Source: Acidobacteriota bacterium
GTDB lineage: Bacteria > Acidobacteriota > Terriglobia > Terriglobales > Acidobacteriaceae
DNA: 39,415 bases
Assembly (NCBI GenBank): GCA_003225055.1
Contig: QIAU01000187.1
Coordinates: 1-39,415, forward strand
Direction: 5' to 3'
A model generated the notes under the pieces. It had not been told where the DNA came from, did no database searches, and worked only from the letters and a program-made list of their open reading frames with translations. Below, piece after piece: positions 1 through 7,906 of the stretch. Position numbers and translations under genes: made by a program. Every line of letters begins with the position of its first letter. Position 1 is the first letter of the stretch.

Positions 1-87
1 CGAAGATTGTGCCGATTCTTCTGCTCGTCCCATTCAAATCGCACAGCTGGTCACGACTAAGAAGAATATAGTCTTCGTCTTCACCTG

Positions 88-608
88 TCAATACAATTGT
101 ATGCACACAGAGTTCCGAGTCGATTTTAAAAAGTTTCCGGGTTCCAGCACTACTTTGCTGCTGTCCCTCTCGTAGCGAACGGAAATAAGTTTGATTCTTC
201 CTCCACTGCTGAGGTCACGTAGCATGCAGCGTGGTGCTTCACGGGTGATCTCGTTCTTGCATTTGCGGTACTCAGGTTTTGAGAGGATGCGGTCAGCAGT
301 GCTCTTGGCCTCTTCCTTGCCGCGCCCTCACCGAGGAAGGCATAATCCGAGAAGAAGTACAAGTAAGCAAAGTCCTTCAACGTGGCCACTGACAAATTGC
401 CCGAGATTACAAACCTCGTCGCACGTTCCATCCGGGCAGAACTCCAGCAGCGGTCCTTTGTTCTTGACAGCAACCGTGTCCGGGAAGCTGCTTGAAAGCT
501 GCTTCATATCATTGGATCGGAAGGATTGCCAAGCGACTGCGCAACCGATGACGGCGGCAAGCAGCTCGCGAAGAAGACGAAGAACACCCAGATCAGTCGA
601 CTATTCAC
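88..608 (-). pseudogene. frameshifted secreted-protein pseudogene
   Basis: A coherent protein can be read on the minus strand only by changing frame several times. A GTG at 608 opens a signal-peptide-like segment (NSRLIWVFFVFFASCLPP). A second frame from about 511 reads MKQLSSSFPDTVAVKNKGP. A third, around 430-330, reads FVISGNLSVATLKDFAYLYF. A fourth, from about 325, reads GKEEAKSTADRILSKPEYRK and ends at a TGA at 88-90. Each piece has protein-like composition, and they follow each other in order. I do not recognise the family. Decay of a small secreted protein in a mobile-element-rich region is the simplest reading; sequencing indels are the alternative. Confidence 0.4.
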
Positions 609-639
609 GGCTAGTCACGGACCCAGATCTTGGTCACCG

Positions 640-955
640 TGTTGGTGATTAGTTCGTTCCGAATTTGCTCAAGAAAACTCTCCACTCCGCTCTCCTCGAT
701 GGCCTCGAACGTGACGCCGTCACTTCCCGGGGCCCCGTCGTTTTGCTTGGCCATCGCGTAGGCTTCCTGCAGGGTCTCCATTTTGCAAACATGAACATAC
801 AATCCCCAGAAACGCCAGGTTGGTTCAGCCTTCGCCTTGATGTATAGGTTCTTCCTCAGGTCCTGCAAACTACTGGGTGCTTTCATCATTGCTGGGATAG
901 AACCAGGGCGCGCCCGCTGTAGGTGGAGGGTTACCGTTCCTGCTCTTTCGCAAGG
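640..955 (-). mobile_element. group II intron remnant with 5' end of reverse transcriptase/maturase
   Basis: On the minus strand an open frame starts at the ATG pair near 889-884 and reads MKAPSSLQDLRKNLYIKAKA, then WRFWGLYVHVCKMETLQEAY and NDGAPGSDGVTFEAIEESG. This is the N-terminus of bacterial group II intron-encoded LtrA-like reverse transcriptases. Similarity stops near 640 (after NELITNT), about 80 residues in, so the catalytic YADD region, maturase and endonuclease domains are missing. The bases upstream of the start (about 890-955) resemble the intron leader before such ORFs. At about 955 the sequence switches directly into an ISAzo13 transposase. The fragment cannot be active. Confidence 0.65.
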
Positions 956-1616
956 CCGGCCTATCAGACGGGCCGCTGCGCTGGACTTGCAAGAGCACAC
1001 GGGTCATCGCGCAGGCTCTGACCCGGGGCAAGCATCCCGTCAGTCACACCAAAGTGGCCCAGATCCTTCACGATCTGGACTACAGCCTGCAGGGCAACCG
1101 CAAAACCGAGGAGGGAGGGGACCATCCGGATCGCGACGCGCAGTTCCGTCACATCAACACCGCCGTGAAGCGCTATTTGACTGGTGGCTGGCCGGTGATC
1201 TCAGTCGATACCAAACGGAAAGAACTGATTGGCAATTACTACAATGCCGGCCAGCAATGGCGCACGACGAAACAGCCGCGAAATGCACAAGGCCATGACT
1301 TTCCCGGGCCCGACGTGCCCCGAGCTTATCCTTTAGTATTTACGATGTCGGGCCTAATACCGGGTTCGTCAATATTGGGACCGATCATGATGCCGGTGCC
1401 TTTGCCGTGGCCTCGATTCGGGGCTGGTGGCGGGAAGAAGGGAAACATCTCTATCCCAGGGCCAAGACGCTCCTGATTACGGCCGATGGTGGAGGGAGCA
1501 ACACAGGTCGCAAGGTCACGGCAGAGGAGATGAAACAGGTCAATCTTTGTCGGGATAGATTTCACGGCGAATGGAACTACGTCATCAAGCCTCACCGTGT
1601 GCCAAAGCGAGCTTGA
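956..1616 (+). mobile_element. ISAzo13-family transposase fragment (frameshifted, truncated)
   Basis: From 961 the plus strand reads SDGPLRWTCKSTRVIAQALT, then SHTKVAQILHDLDYSLQGNR and HPDRDAQFRHIN, typical of the middle of ISAzo13-family DDE transposases. It continues with VISVDTKRKELIGNY. Around 1340 the frame shifts; the next part reads YDVGPNTGFVNIGTDHD, FAVASIRGWW and LLITADGGGSN in another frame up to a stop at 1614-1616. The N-terminal domain is replaced by intron sequence, and the region after ITADGGGSN appears internally shortened. No terminal inverted repeats could be assigned. This is a dead fragment. Confidence 0.7.
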
Positions 1617-1635
1617 TACATTTATTTATTTACGG

Positions 1636-1921
1636 TGCCTTAGTGGGGACGATGCGACGGGAGTGTTTGAATTGCGTGATTTCGCTGAACGGAAAGCATC
1701 TGCGGAGAAGTCTTCGAGAGTGGATGACACATTACAATCGGGGGCGACCTCACGCCAGCCTAGGTCCAGGGATACAAGAGCGAACCAAGAAGCCACCGCG
1801 GAGCGCTGTGTACGGGAAGCGCCAATCGCCAGAGGATTGCCGAATCAGAACAAGAAACATTCGTTGCGGACTCCATCATGAATATTGGCTGGAAAAAGTG
1901 GCCGCCTTGAGTTCAGGGTGA
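1636..1921 (+). mobile_element. IS3-type integrase-core transposase, C-terminal fragment
   Basis: The frame through 1636-1921 reads GTMRRECLNCVISLNGKHLR, then WMTHYNRGRPHASLGPG and CGLHHEYWLEKVAA. This matches the C-terminal end of integrase-core (rve) transposases of the IS3/IS481 type, where REC-(20-25)-HYN-xxRPHxxLGxG is standard. Only about the last 90 residues remain; the catalytic DD portion is missing, and the segment is fused directly behind the ISAzo13 fragment. The assignment to IS3 rather than a related family is uncertain. Confidence 0.6.
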
Positions 1922-1945
1922 GTTTCTGCGGAGCACAGGCGGCGT

Positions 1946-1974
1946 GTCTGATGTCTGCGAATCCGGCCTATAAT
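1946..1974 (+). promoter_or_regulatory. candidate sigma70-type promoter of the YtxH-like gene
   Basis: A perfect TATAAT lies at 1969-1974, about 88 bases before the ATG at 2062. The hexamer 17 bases upstream (1946-1951, GTCTGA) is a poor -35 element, so the call rests on the -10 box and position. Confidence 0.35.
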
Positions 1975-2061
1975 TTAAAAACATTTCACTGTATCGGAGT
2001 TCCGCGACATCCTGAAAGCTGGCTCAGGCAACTAACGTCCAAATAATAATCGGAGGATGGT

Positions 2062-2556
2062 ATGAACAAGTTGACGAGAGTGCTTCGCAGGGCTCTTGAC
2101 GTGCTCGACCTGTATGACGGTGCTTCTACGGCTGCTCGCGACCGAGTTGGAGATCTTGTTGACCGCGCGAGGAAGGTTTTCCGAAGCCAGCGAAGCCATC
2201 CATTTCGCAACGTTGGCAGCCTTGCTGTGGGGACGGGGCTCGGCTTAGGAGCCGGCCTCCTGCTTGCTCCGGCAAGTGGTGCAGAGACGCGTCGGGAGCT
2301 TGTCAAAAGGAAGTTTTTCCGAAGCCAGCGAAGCCATCCAGGTCGCAACATAGGCAGCTTTGCTGTGGGAACTGGGCTCGGCCTAGGCGTCAGCCTCCTA
2401 CTTGCTCCGGCAAGTGGTGCAGAGACGCGTCGGGAGCTTGTCAGAAGGGCGGAACGAATCGGCAGCACCGTCCGGGAGCGCTTCTCTTTAGGAGCGGAAA
2501 AGCCATTTGCGCGTGCAAGGGCATCAACTGGAGGCGTAAAGGAAGCTGCAAAATGA
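2062..2556 (+). CDS. YtxH-like small membrane protein with internal duplication
   Basis: This 164-residue protein resembles the YtxH/general stress family: a short glycine-rich hydrophobic segment (VGTGLGLGAGLLLAPASG) followed by the ETRRELVKR motif. YtxH proteins normally carry one such unit; here the unit occurs twice, near residues 39-84 and 85-130, as a 46-residue tandem duplication. The N-terminus (1-38) and the C-terminus (about 131-164) are charged and helical. Two hydrophobic segments would make it a hairpin membrane protein. The start is supported by GGAGG at about 2052-2056. It stands alone between transposase debris and tRNA-Ser. Its function is unknown; family members are linked to envelope stress only by association. 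Confidence 0.7.
   Translation: MNKLTRVLRRALDVLDLYDGASTAARDRVGDLVDRARKVFRSQRSHPFRNVGSLAVGTGLGLGAGLLLAPASGAETRRELVKRKFFRSQRSHPGRNIGSFAVGTGLGLGVSLLLAPASGAETRRELVRRAERIGSTVRERFSLGAEKPFARARASTGGVKEAAK
2177..2452 (+). repeat. two-copy 138-bp tandem repeat inside the YtxH-like gene
   Basis: Two copies with a period of exactly 138 bases (2177-2314 and 2315-2452) are nearly identical, with scattered substitutions. The period is a multiple of three, so the frame is kept and the membrane-segment unit is doubled. Confidence 0.85.
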
Positions 2557-2700
2557 TTTCTTTTCGGCTCACCTGCGCAGAGACGGGATAAAGGGGTGCA
2601 GATCTGCAGGGTCGCTGAGCAGGCGCCTCAGGGCCATGCTGGCGGGGGCTCGGCGGGACTCCCCCTGATGTTGTGCAGCCCTTCTAAGCCATTGAAAATC

Positions 2701-2790
2701 TGGCGGAGAGAGAGGGATTCGAACCCCCGATACCCGTAAAGGTATACACGCTTTCGAGGCGCGCGCCTTCAGCCACTCGGCCATCTCTCC
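2701..2790 (-). tRNA. tRNA-Ser (anticodon CGA)
   Basis: Read on the minus strand from 2790, this is a 90-base class II tRNA. The acceptor strand is GGAGAGA, paired with TCTCTCC before the discriminator G and an encoded CCA (2701-2703). The anticodon loop is CTCGAAA, giving anticodon CGA. There is a long variable arm (about TGTATACCTTTACGGGTATC), as expected for serine, and a T-loop TTCGAAT. Confidence 0.93.
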
Positions 2791-2855
2791 GCACCCACTA
2801 ATTCCCTTTTCATTTTATCAGGGAAGCGGTTGGCTTCGAATTTCTGGGCCCCATC

Positions 2856-3521
2856 TCACTGAACTGAGCCCGGCTCAACCTCCTCGCCCAAGCCCAGGAT
2901 GCGGTCTGTGACTTGGTTGACCATCCTGGCCACCTCTGGGTCTGAAATCTGGGTATAGATGTCCAGGGTGGTAGGAATGTCGCTGTGTCCGAGTTGGGCC
3001 TGCATCTCGGTTGGGTGAGCGTCCTTCTTGCCATGAGTGGAGAAGCTGCTCCGCAGCACTGAAACGTAGGATGAAATGGAATTCCCAGTCTGTTAGCGAC
3101 CGGTTACAGGCGCAGGCGCAGCCAATTGTCCGGGTAAATCGGCGTCGCCAGTGGCTTTCGCGCACCTGCTTGCATCCCAGGGAACATGAGGGCGCTTGCG
3201 TCCGGGTTCGGGCACCTCGCCGTCCACAGGTCAATCGCCTTGCACACGGCTTGGGGGATCGCGACCAGGCGGTAATTGGTGCGTCCATAGCGGTTCTTGC
3301 GCTTGATTTTCTTGCGCCGCAGCCGCCCACGCCACGCGCTATTCACGATACATTCCGCCGGGGTGACGTGGGGATGCTACACGAACAATGTGTTCACTGT
3401 GCCACGTCAGGTTGGCTTTCTCCAGCGTGGGACCGATGACATCGTGAGCGATCTTCGCCAGGGACGTCGGTTTCCTGACGCTATTTGGGAAAATCGGCCC
3501 AGATTGCGGGATTGCCTGCAA
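2856..3521 (-). pseudogene. fragments of two or more tyrosine recombinases (phage-type integrases)
   Basis: Three minus-strand pieces in different frames resemble parts of tyrosine recombinases. Positions 3521-3339 read GPIFPNSVRKPTSLAKIA and DVIGPTLEKANLTWHS, the box-I approach of one enzyme. Positions 3346-3104 read RGRLRRKKIKRKNRYGRTNY and IDLWTARCPNPDASALMFPG, the central catalytic domain of a different type. Positions 3059-2856 read EMQAQLGHSDIPTTLDIYTQ and DPEVARMVNQVTDRILGL, a C-terminal end with the LGHS and catalytic Tyr region. The order (late, middle, end) does not fit one collinear gene, so two or more integrases contributed. They lie on the 5' side of tRNA-Ser, whereas integrases that use a tRNA 3' end normally sit on the other side. 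Confidence 0.65.
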
Positions 3522-3556
3522 GCCCGCGGTGATGGTTCACGATTGCCGAAACGGCT

Positions 3557-6500
3557 CTATACTACAAAATACTTCGCCGCCGGGTGATGGGCTACGATCG
3601 CGGATGTGGACTGCTCTGGATCGAGCAAGAAACCGCTGGTGAGTCGTACTCCAACATTCTCTTCCGGATGTAACAAGGCGAAGAGCTTAGTCTGGTCTTC
3701 CAGGTTGGGACAGGCAGGGTACCCAAACGAGTAGCGCGACCCGCGATATTTCTGATGGAAGAGATCGCGAATATGCGGCGCGTCATCGCCCGCGATGCCA
3801 AGTTCCTCGCGCATCTTCTTGTGGTGGTACTCGGCAAGAGCCTCAGCAGTCTCGACGCTCAAGCCATGCAGATAGAGATATTTCGTGTATTCGCCACCCT
3901 CAAAAAGCTTCTGCGTTTCCACCGACGCCTTCGCGCCTATTGTCACCAGCGACAATCCCAGCACATCCATCTTTCCCGACTTCTTGGGAGCGAAGAAGTC
4001 CGAGATGCATAGCCGCCGCCCTTCTTTCTGTCGGGGGAAGTTAAAGCGCAGTACCTCCCGCGCCTTTGCGGGTGTGGGCACGGGCGCCCCCGGGCCAGGC
4101 CGGGCGCCGCTTGGTTCGTACACAATTAGGTCGTTCCCTTCGCTCTGGCAGGGAAAATACCCGTACACTACCTGGGGCTCAAATAAACCTCTGGCCACCA
4201 CGTCTTGTTCGGTTTGCTTCTTGATCGGTCTGAACTTCTGCTCCACCAGCCGAACATAATCTTCCTGCGAAGCCGTCCTCAGCTGCCACTGGTTCTTGAA
4301 CAGCGCAGTCTCGTTGATGTACTCGAAAATTTCTCGCAGATCGTAATCGTTAGCCACCTCGACACCCCAGAACGGCGGGGTCGGAATATTTGGAGCATCA
4401 CCAACCAAAGGGCTACGTTCCACGAAGATTGGACCGGTTTCCTCGTCGACCGCTGCCGCCTTGGCGTATTCCTTGATCCTCTTGCCCTCCTGCAACCGCG
4501 CCTGCCGGTTGCCGTCCGACGAGGTCAAATCCTCCATGATGTGCAGCCCCGCGAAGGCATCGTCTGCGTAGAACACGCCCGAGCTGTACTCTCGTCTCAA
4601 ATCATCTTCGACATACTTGCGCGTGAGCGCCGCCCCTCCACAGATCACGGGGAATTCGAGCTCCAGGCGGTCGAGGTCCTGCAGCACATACTTCATTTCG
4701 AGCGTGGACTTGACCAGCAGCCCGCTCAGCCCGATGGCATCCGCCTTCTGTTCCTGCGCCGCCTTGATGATCGTGTCCGCCGGCTGCTTGATCCCGAGGT
4801 TCACCACCCGGTACCCGTTGTTGCTCAGGATGATGTCCACCAGGTTCTTACCGATGTCGTGCACGTCGCCTTTGACAGTCGCGAGCACAATCGTGCCCTT
4901 CTTGGAACCGGTCTTCTTCTCCATCTTCGGCTCAAGGTAAGCCACGGCCTGCTTCATCACGCCGGCGGAATCGAGCACGGAGGGCAGCTGCATCTTGCGT
5001 GCCCCGAACAACTCACCCACGGTGCGCATCCCGTCCAGCAGGACGGTATTGATCAGATCCAGCGGCGTGTACTGCTGCAAAGCATCTTCCAGCAACTGTT
5101 CCAGAGTTTTCCTCTGCTCGCCTTCGCCGACCGACTTTTCTCCATGGATGATGGCATACTTCAGCTTGTCATCCACCGACAGCGTTTCCACGTGCGCCGT
5201 GATCGACGCCCGGGGCTGGCCCCTCACCCCGGCAAAGTGTTGCAGGTACCGCTGCAACGCATCGCCCTCCGACTCGTCACGGTAAATCAGCTTGCGCGCG
5301 AGCTCAACCTCTTCCTGAGGAATCTTGTATAAGGGATAGATTTTAGTGTAGTTGACGATTGCCATATCGAGGCCGTTGTTAACCGCCTCATGCATGAACA
5401 CGCTGTTCAGCACACGCCGCGGGTACGCATCCAGTCCGAAGGATATGTTGCTGACTCCCAGAATCGTCTTCACTTCGGGCAGCTGTTCCTTAATGCCTTT
5501 CAGTGCCTTGAGCGTTTCCATGCCTGCCGTCCGGTACTCATCCTGACCGGTTGAAATCGGCAGAGTAAGAGCATCAAAAATCAGATCCACGGGACGGATT
5601 CCGTATTTCTTCGTGGCCAGGTCGAAAATGCGCTTGGCAATAGCAACTTTCTTCTCCGCCGTCAGCGCCATGCCCTGTTCATCAATCGTCAAGGCGATCA
5701 CCGCCGCACCGAACTTCTTGGCCATGGGCAGGACTTTGGAGGTGCGTTTCTCGCCGTCTTCCAGATTAATCGAGTTGATAATGGCCTTGCCGGGAATGCG
5801 CTTGAGGGCCTCTTCGACGACATCCGCTTCGGTCGAGTCCACCAGAACGGGTGCGGGCACGCGTGTAGCGATTTTTTCCAAAATCGAGGTGATGTAGCCC
5901 TTCTCGTCTTCGCCGACAATGGCGCAGCACAGATCCAGCATGTGCGAACCCTCGTTCACCAGTTTTTTTGCGAGGGCCAGGATGTCGTCGTATTTCTTCC
6001 CCCGCACCAGGTTGCGAAAATGCTCCACCCGCGTGGTGGTGTTCATTTCCTCCGCCACGATGAGCGGCTTCGGATCGAGATCGAGCGGCACCGAAGTGTA
6101 CGCGCTCGATGCCGCCGCGATCGGCTTCACTTCCCGTTTTGCCGGATCCAGACCGGCAACCTTATCCACCACGGCCTTCAGATGTTCGGGCGTCGTCCCA
6201 CAGCAGCCGCCCACGATGCGCACACCATAGTCCGTGATGAAGTGTTTGTGGAACTCGGCCAACTCCTGTGGCTTGAGCTGGTACAGGGCACGGCCGCCGA
6301 CGTTTTCCGGCAGACCCGCGTTGGGTAACACAGAAATATGCTTGGTGGAATTGACGCTCAGGTAGCGCACGGCATCGTTCATCTCGCGTGGCCCGGTCGC
6401 GCAGTTCATGCCGAGAATGTCAATGTCAAATGGCTCGAGCGCGGTCAGGGCAGCTCCGATCTCTGTCCCCAGCAGCATGCTGCCCGTGGCTTCGAGTGTC

Positions 6501-7066
6501 ACCTGGACGGTGACCGGAAGGCGCTTCCCTGCTTTCTGCATGGCGTCGGAAATTCCGACCACGGCGGCCTTGGCTTGCAGCAGATCCTGGCAAGTCTCGA
6601 TCAGCAGCACGTCCACTCCACCCTCGATCAGGGCGAGCGCCTGCTCCTCGTAGGCCGCAGCCATATCATCGAATTTGATATGGCCAAGAGAAGGTAGCTT
6701 GGTGGTGGGTCCGATCGACCCGGCGACAAAGCGTGGCTTTTCTTTCGTCGAAAATTGCTGGGCAACCTCTCGTGCCAGCCGCACCGCCCGAATATTCAGT
6801 TCGGCAACCTTGTCCTCGAGCTCATACTCGGCCAACACCACGCGGGTAGCGCCAAACGTGTCGGTTTCGACCACGTCGCAGCCGACCGAGAGAAAAGACG
6901 CGTGAATGTCCTTGATGATGTCAGGACGGCTCAGCACCAGCAGTTCATTGCAGCCCTCTTTTCCCCAGAAATCGTCAACCTGAGGGCTGCGGAACTGTAT
7001 GTTGGTCCCCATCGCGCCGTCGTAGATGACGACGCGATCCTCGACGGTTTGGAGAAAGTCGGCCAT
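3557..7066 (-). CDS. metH: cobalamin-dependent methionine synthase
   Basis: MetH transfers a methyl group from methyltetrahydrofolate to homocysteine via cob(I)alamin. At 1169 residues it is close to the usual full length of about 1200. Domains in order: homocysteine-binding (1-305), with zinc ligands visible as Cys222 in GMNCATG and Cys288/Cys289 in GGCCGTT; pterin-binding (about 330-615, LDLCCAIVGE, VLVDST); cobalamin-binding cap and Rossmann domain (about 630-890), with DVHDIGKN placing the cobalt-ligating His at 736; and the SAM reactivation domain to the end (YFPCQSEGND, YPACPNLEDQ). The start ATG at 7066 begins MADFLQTVEDRVVIYDGAMG; no strong ribosome-binding site is visible. It is a single gene. 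No cobalamin or SAM riboswitch pattern was seen in the leader. Confidence 0.97.
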   Translation of the reverse strand: MADFLQTVEDRVVIYDGAMGTNIQFRSPQVDDFWGKEGCNELLVLSRPDIIKDIHASFLSVGCDVVETDTFGATRVVLAEYELEDKVAELNIRAVRLAREVAQQFSTKEKPRFVAGSIGPTTKLPSLGHIKFDDMAAAYEEQALALIEGGVDVLLIETCQDLLQAKAAVVGISDAMQKAGKRLPVTVQVTLEATGSMLLGTEIGAALTALEPFDIDILGMNCATGPREMNDAVRYLSVNSTKHISVLPNAGLPENVGGRALYQLKPQELAEFHKHFITDYGVRIVGGCCGTTPEHLKAVVDKVAGLDPAKREVKPIAAASSAYTSVPLDLDPKPLIVAEEMNTTTRVEHFRNLVRGKKYDDILALAKKLVNEGSHMLDLCCAIVGEDEKGYITSILEKIATRVPAPVLVDSTEADVVEEALKRIPGKAIINSINLEDGEKRTSKVLPMAKKFGAAVIALTIDEQGMALTAEKKVAIAKRIFDLATKKYGIRPVDLIFDALTLPISTGQDEYRTAGMETLKALKGIKEQLPEVKTILGVSNISFGLDAYPRRVLNSVFMHEAVNNGLDMAIVNYTKIYPLYKIPQEEVELARKLIYRDESEGDALQRYLQHFAGVRGQPRASITAHVETLSVDDKLKYAIIHGEKSVGEGEQRKTLEQLLEDALQQYTPLDLINTVLLDGMRTVGELFGARKMQLPSVLDSAGVMKQAVAYLEPKMEKKTGSKKGTIVLATVKGDVHDIGKNLVDIILSNNGYRVVNLGIKQPADTIIKAAQEQKADAIGLSGLLVKSTLEMKYVLQDLDRLELEFPVICGGAALTRKYVEDDLRREYSSGVFYADDAFAGLHIMEDLTSSDGNRQARLQEGKRIKEYAKAAAVDEETGPIFVERSPLVGDAPNIPTPPFWGVEVANDYDLREIFEYINETALFKNQWQLRTASQEDYVRLVEQKFRPIKKQTEQDVVARGLFEPQVVYGYFPCQSEGNDLIVYEPSGARPGPGAPVPTPAKAREVLRFNFPRQKEGRRLCISDFFAPKKSGKMDVLGLSLVTIGAKASVETQKLFEGGEYTKYLYLHGLSVETAEALAEYHHKKMREELGIAGDDAPHIRDLFHQKYRGSRYSFGYPACPNLEDQTKLFALLHPEENVGVRLTSGFLLDPEQSTSAIVAHHPAAKYFVV

Positions 7067-7085
7067 TTAGCGGTGGTGCATCCTC

Positions 7086-7134
7086 GGTCGTTGATCGTTG
7101 ATCGTTGATCGTTGGTCGTTGGTCATAGGTCATT
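7086..7134. repeat. seven-unit heptamer tandem repeat in the metH leader
   Basis: Seven consecutive 7-base units with the pattern G(A/G)TC(G/A)TT occupy 7086-7134: GGTCGTT, then GATCGTT three times, GGTCGTT, GGTCATA and GGTCATT. The last unit is complementary to AATGACC in the flank at about 7153-7160, so part of it could fold into a hairpin. It starts 20 bases upstream of the metH start codon. Confidence 0.85.
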
Positions 7135-7198
7135 GGGTCTGATCGTCTAAGCTAATGACCAACCAGCGATGACCAAAGACTGTCCTCACGGCACAAAC

Positions 7199-7220
7199 GC
7201 CGGCCCGCTGCGGGACCGGC
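7199..7220 (-). terminator. candidate hairpin terminator behind nuoI
   Basis: GCCGGCCCG and CGGGACCGGC pair around a CTG loop, giving nine base pairs with one bulged A, 31 bases after the nuoI stop. On the minus strand it is followed only by GTTTGTG rather than a clean T run, so intrinsic termination is uncertain. Confidence 0.35.
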
Positions 7221-7250
7221 GCTAGTGTTCTGGCTTGCTCTGCTGAAGTC

Positions 7251-7781
7251 TTATTCTCCTGGCGCAACTACCGGTGGTGCTCCGCCTTCTACTTCCGCCC
7301 GATTGAATACGGCGTTGGCGCCCAAATGAGCCGGTCGGGGGGCCAGCAACTGCTCTTTGCGATAGATCAGATTGCTGACGTTGAAAGTTGCCAGCTCAAA
7401 GCCGTGACCATGCGTGATGGCATCGGTCGGACAAGCCTCCACGCAGTAGCCGCAGAAAATACACCGATTGTAGTCGATGTTGTAAACCTGGGCGTAGCGC
7501 TCCGCGCCGCTCACCCGGTGCTCGGCGGTGTTTTCCGCCGCCTCGATGTAGATGCAGTTGGATGGGCAAGCCGCGGCACACAAAAAGCACGCCACACACT
7601 TTTCTAGCCCATTCTCGTCGCGCTGCAAAACGTGTACCCCACGGTACCGTTCCTCGAACCTGGCGCCTCGCAAAGGTCCCGGCCCTTTGGGGTAGTTCTC
7701 AACAATCGTGGGCCGGAACATCTCCCGGAACGTCACCGACATCCCCTTCGCGATCGCTGCTATGTCTCTCAGGATGCACAT
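7251..7781 (-). CDS. nuoI: NADH-quinone oxidoreductase subunit I (2x[4Fe-4S])
   Basis: NuoI carries the two [4Fe-4S] clusters (N6a/N6b) that pass electrons through the peripheral arm of complex I towards the quinone site. The 176-residue length fits the family. Two complete Cys motifs are visible: Cys62, 65, 68 and 72 (CVACFLCAAACP), and Cys107, 110, 113 and 117 (CIFCGYCVEACP). The N-terminal segment with MSVTFREMFRPT matches the membrane-facing part. In most bacteria nuoI sits in a 12-14 gene nuo operon; here neither neighbour (metH downstream, ubiD-like upstream) is a complex I gene. It may serve a dispersed complex I or be a second copy. Confidence 0.9.
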   Translation of the reverse strand: MCILRDIAAIAKGMSVTFREMFRPTIVENYPKGPGPLRGARFEERYRGVHVLQRDENGLEKCVACFLCAAACPSNCIYIEAAENTAEHRVSGAERYAQVYNIDYNRCIFCGYCVEACPTDAITHGHGFELATFNVSNLIYRKEQLLAPRPAHLGANAVFNRAEVEGGAPPVVAPGE

Positions 7782-7906
7782 AGGCTAAACTATCAGTATA
7801 CCGAAAAGGCAGACCACCTCACCTGCTGCACAACGGGGGCTGCGGGGGCTGAGCAGCCGAGTGAAATGCCCGATCCGGATTCACTGGAACAAACGCAGAC
7901 AGCCTG

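Noticed and set aside
2177-2452. CRISPR-like array in the repeats at 2177-2452
   Set aside because: Only two long adjacent copies without spacers, in frame with a gene. No CRISPR array was seen anywhere in the window.
3506-3527. GCGGG...CCCGC hairpin as the metH terminator
   Set aside because: The stem has a mismatch and only a two-base loop, no T run follows on the minus strand, and it lies in integrase-remnant coding sequence.
4205-5332. A 375-codon open frame on the plus strand opposite metH
   Set aside because: It is antisense to a complete, motif-verified methionine synthase in a GC-rich region, where long mirror frames are expected. Its translation (rich in Arg, His, Leu) resembles no protein family.
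7067-7250. Cobalamin or SAM riboswitch in the metH leader
   Set aside because: No B12-box or SAM-box conserved core was found. The leader contains only heptamer repeats and a terminator-like hairpin.
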